The notes under the pieces are model-generated. The model searched no databases and had not been told where the DNA came from. It worked only from the letters and a program-made list of their open reading frames with translations. From the NCBI GenBank assembly GCA_052380005.1, contig JBQTCJ010000003.1: 64,000 bases of DNA, one strand, 5' to 3'. Positions within the stretch are counted from its first letter, which is position 1; each line of letters opens with the position of its first letter. The translations under genes and the position numbers were made by a program. Below, in pieces: positions 61,632 to 64,000 of the stretch. This DNA comes from Salinarimonas sp052380005 (lineage in GTDB: Bacteria; Pseudomonadota; Alphaproteobacteria; Rhizobiales; Beijerinckiaceae).

Positions 61632-62895
61632 GGGCTTCTCCCTTGATGGCGAAGGTACGGATGCTCGCCGGGTCGTTGCGCAGCGCGAGCCAGGCCCACA
61701 CGGCGGTGACGCCGGGCAGGTGGTACATGCCGGTGATCGCGACGTTCGAGCACACGACCATGACGAAGACGAAGAACAGCCAGGCGTCGAACTGCTCGGT
61801 CGGCGTGCGCGGGCTCAGGCGCGGCCGCAGGCGGGCGACGAGCAGGACGACGAGGACGGCCCCGAGGATGCCCAGCCGATAGCCGGCCTGGACGACGGCG
61901 TTGTGCACGCCGATGAAGAGGAAGTCCGGCTCGTCCGGGCGCTTGAGCGACCACGGCTCGGCGTAGAAGTAGTAGACCCCGCGGATCGCCTCGCGCCCGA
62001 AGCCGACGCCGACGCCCCAGGTGTCGCGCACCGCGAGCCAGGCGTCGCCCCAGAACACGGCGCGGATGCCGTTGTTGGCGTCGAGCGCCAGCAGCGGCTC
62101 CCAGAACAGAGGCGCCACGACGCCGGTCGCGAGGAAGAGCAGCAGCCCCGCCAGCGATCCGAGCACGAGCAGGCGGCGCGTCCGGAAGACGAGGAGCGCG
62201 AGGTAGGCGAGCGCGGTGTTCAGGTGAGTCGTCAGCGCGATCAGGATCGGCACGACGACGAACGGCGCGATGCCCGAGAGCGCGTGGAAGGCCCACCAGC
62301 CGATCAGGGCGGTGAGGATCAGCTCGGCGCCGGAGAAGCTGTTGAGCAGGAAGTAGCTGTGCCCGCCCTCGAGCGGCTCGCCCCAGAGGGTGAGGACGAG
62401 GGGGTTGATCACGAGCCCGCCGATCACGCCCGCCGGCACGAGGACGCGCTTGACCAGCGCGGGATAGCGCGCGAGCACGATCAGCGCGTTGACGTTCGCG
62501 GAGACGAGGATCGGCATGGCGATGTAGCCGACCGACTGCTGCGCGATGGCGCCGCGGTCGTAGACCTGCGTCCACGCCGCGGGCAGCACGCCGGCGAAGG
62601 AGAGAGCGATGTAGACGCCCGCCAGCATCGGCAGCGCGATCATCGCGCCGGGCAGGTAGGCGCGTCGCGCGCACAGGATCGACAGCAGCGCCGCCGCGAG
62701 CAGCACGGCCAGCGCCGGCACGCCGAGATGGCGCGAGATCGGCCAGCCCCAGACGTAGCCGACGAAGAGGACCACGTAGAGCACGGTCGCGAGCAGGCTC
62801 GCGGACACGGCGCCGCCGCCGGCGCCGGATGCCGTCGATGCGAGAGGGCGGGGCGCCTCGGGGTGGGCGGCCGGCACCGCGGCGGCGCTCGTCAT
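61609..62895 (-). CDS. O-antigen polymerase/ligase-like membrane protein (Wzy type)
   Basis: 428-residue polytopic protein with about ten membrane segments and a large periplasmic loop (FWGDAWLAVRDTWGVGVGFG). The loop contains the GVGxG-type pattern common in the Wzy_C/O-antigen ligase family. ATG 62895 overlaps the flippase stop by four bases. It probably polymerises flipped repeat units in the periplasm. Confidence 0.82.
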   Translation of the reverse strand: MTSAAAVPAAHPEAPRPLASTASGAGGGAVSASLLATVLYVVLFVGYVWGWPISRHLGVPALAVLLAAALLSILCARRAYLPGAMIALPMLAGVYIALSFAGVLPAAWTQVYDRGAIAQQSVGYIAMPILVSANVNALIVLARYPALVKRVLVPAGVIGGLVINPLVLTLWGEPLEGGHSYFLLNSFSGAELILTALIGWWAFHALSGIAPFVVVPILIALTTHLNTALAYLALLVFRTRRLLVLGSLAGLLLFLATGVVAPLFWEPLLALDANNGIRAVFWGDAWLAVRDTWGVGVGFGREAIRGVYYFYAEPWSLKRPDEPDFLFIGVHNAVVQAGYRLGILGAVLVVLLVARLRPRLSPRTPTEQFDAWLFFVFVMVVCSNVAITGMYHLPGVTAVWAWLALRNDPASIRTFAIKGEAHVGPTDR

Positions 62896-64000
62896 CCGCC
62901 GTCCTCCTCGACGAGGCCGCCGCCGACGCCGCGCAGGGCGAAGCCGGTGAGCAGCGCCGCCTCGACCACCAGGGCGAGGCTGAAGGCGATGGCCGCGCCG
63001 TGGATGCCGAGCGCGTTCGTGAGCGGGAAGAATGAGCCCAGCGCCACGGTGGACGCGACGACGCTCGCCGCGAGCAGCGCCGCGCTGTCGCGCTTCGCCT
63101 GGAGCTGGAACATGAACGGGTAGGCGGCGATCATGGCGGCGTAGCCGACCGCGAGCACCGGCAGCGCCGAGGCGTAGGGTCGCCATTCCGGCCCGAACAG
63201 GCCGACGACGAGCAACTCGTCGAAGGCCGAGGTGAAGCCCACGAGGGCGAGCGCGGCGGGGATCGTCAGCGCCGCGAGCGAGACCGTGTAGCGCGCGAGC
63301 GCCTGAGGGCCCTCGGCGACGAGCTTGCGGCTCGCCATGCCGGGCACGACGTTCTGCATGGTCTGGAGCGCGATGTGCGAGACGCTGAGGATCTGATGGA
63401 GGATGCGCAGGCCGCCCACCGCCGTCATGCCCAGCGCGCTGCCGGCGAGGACGTAGATCAGGTCGAAGCCCGCCCGCCGCGAGCCGGCGAGGACGACCAG
63501 CCAGCGGGAATAGGACCACGAGCCGCCGGCGGTCTTCGCCAGGGCGAGCGGCGAGAGGCTCGGGCGCACACCGCTCGCCAGGATGCCGACGACGAGCACC
63601 GCGAGGCTCACGAACCCCGCCTCCCAGGCGAAGGCGTAGGCGCCGCCGGGCGCCTCCGCGAAGCCCCAGCCGAGTGCGGCCACGGCGAAGAGCCCGCCGA
63701 AGCGCAGCGTGTCGAGGACGAGCGCGATCGGGCCGCGCTCGTCGAGGAAGAGGAGCTTGCGGACGAACTCGCAGGCGAGGAAGGGCACGCCGAAGGCCGC
63801 CGCCGCCAGTGCCGCGGGCCAGATCGAGGCCCAGCCGAGCGCCTCCAGCGCCGCCGCCACGGCGAGGCCCAGCGCCGCCATCGCGACGAGGAAGACGAGC
63901 GCCAGCGTCAGCATGCGTCCGGTGAAGCCGTGGTCGCCGCGGCTGCGGGCCTCGTGCGTGAAGACCTGGAGCGGCACGACAGCGAGCGCGAGCTGGAACT
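62892..64000 (-). CDS. Polysaccharide flippase (Wzx/MATE type), 5' end missing
   Basis: Polytopic membrane protein, open to the right edge, with at least 369 codons in the window. About nine hydrophobic segments are visible, with a family-like FRLVPLQ-type region (PLQVFTHEARSRGDHG) and GGLRILHQILSVSHIALQTM. The true start lies outside the window. It moves lipid-linked repeat units across the inner membrane and heads the wzx-wzy-wzz run. Confidence 0.85.
   Translation of the reverse strand, partial: FQLALAVVPLQVFTHEARSRGDHGFTGRMLTLALVFLVAMAALGLAVAAALEALGWASIWPAALAAAAFGVPFLACEFVRKLLFLDERGPIALVLDTLRFGGLFAVAALGWGFAEAPGGAYAFAWEAGFVSLAVLVVGILASGVRPSLSPLALAKTAGGSWSYSRWLVVLAGSRRAGFDLIYVLAGSALGMTAVGGLRILHQILSVSHIALQTMQNVVPGMASRKLVAEGPQALARYTVSLAALTIPAALALVGFTSAFDELLVVGLFGPEWRPYASALPVLAVGYAAMIAAYPFMFQLQAKRDSAALLAASVVASTVALGSFFPLTNALGIHGAAIAFSLALVVEAALLTGFALRGVGGGLVEEDGG

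Overview
The window is a very GC-rich (about 70% by eye, not computed) stretch of a bacterial chromosome. Gene content points to an alphaproteobacterium, most likely Hyphomicrobiales: GyrA/CoaD of alphaproteobacterial type, a short XRE regulator of a type common in rhizobia, TRAP and branched-chain-amino-acid-type ABC transporters, and many ATGA start/stop overlaps. The genus cannot be fixed from sequence alone. No rRNA, tRNA, insertion sequence or CRISPR array was found.

Layout. 1-7.8 kb: the 5' end of coaD, an unrecognised 590-residue protein, gyrA, a DUF2182 membrane protein and a divergent UbiH-type monooxygenase behind a candidate FNR/FixK-type promoter. 7.8-21.9 kb: one long minus-strand catabolic operon for glucuronate-decorated oligosaccharides. 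It encodes an ABC importer (binding protein, two permeases, ATPase), a GH31 glycosidase, a CE15-type glucuronoyl esterase, then UxaC, UxuA and UxuB, with a divergent GntR regulator. 21.9-27.5 kb: an AhpD-like protein, a GlcD-type flavoprotein, a second GntR regulator, about 1 kb without genes, an XRE regulator, a glycosyltransferase-like protein and a DUF3140 protein.

27.5-37.3 kb: a pyrimidine locus. An XRE regulator and a TRAP transporter (dctP, dctQ, dctM) lead into pyrK, pyrD (class 1B), a carbamoyl-amino-acid amidohydrolase, pyrE and a small unknown gene; pyrC (class II) is divergent. Together they could import orotate or a related acid and run orotate > dihydroorotate > carbamoyl-aspartate > aspartate, or feed it into UMP synthesis.

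37.3-48.9 kb: an aliphatic-amide locus. It runs amiC-amiR-urtABCDE-amiE and then CbbQ/NorQ-like and CbbO/NorD-like genes. A consensus-like promoter precedes amiC. Two leaders carry paired hairpins with AxxGxx hexaloops followed by intrinsic terminators, which is the target type of ANTAR antiterminators such as AmiR.

48.9-64 kb: a PhzS-like flavoprotein, then an exopolysaccharide cluster: initiating sugar transferase, beta-helix protein, WecG-type transferase, a GH43-like protein, GT4, DegT-type aminotransferase, an SDR-nucleotidyltransferase fusion, and Wzz-, Wzy- and Wzx-type proteins.

A repeat family runs through the window. The full element is 150 bp, made of two inverted halves. Two copies lie in tandem inside the ABC operon and one sits codon-aligned inside the esterase gene, adding 50 residues to the protein.
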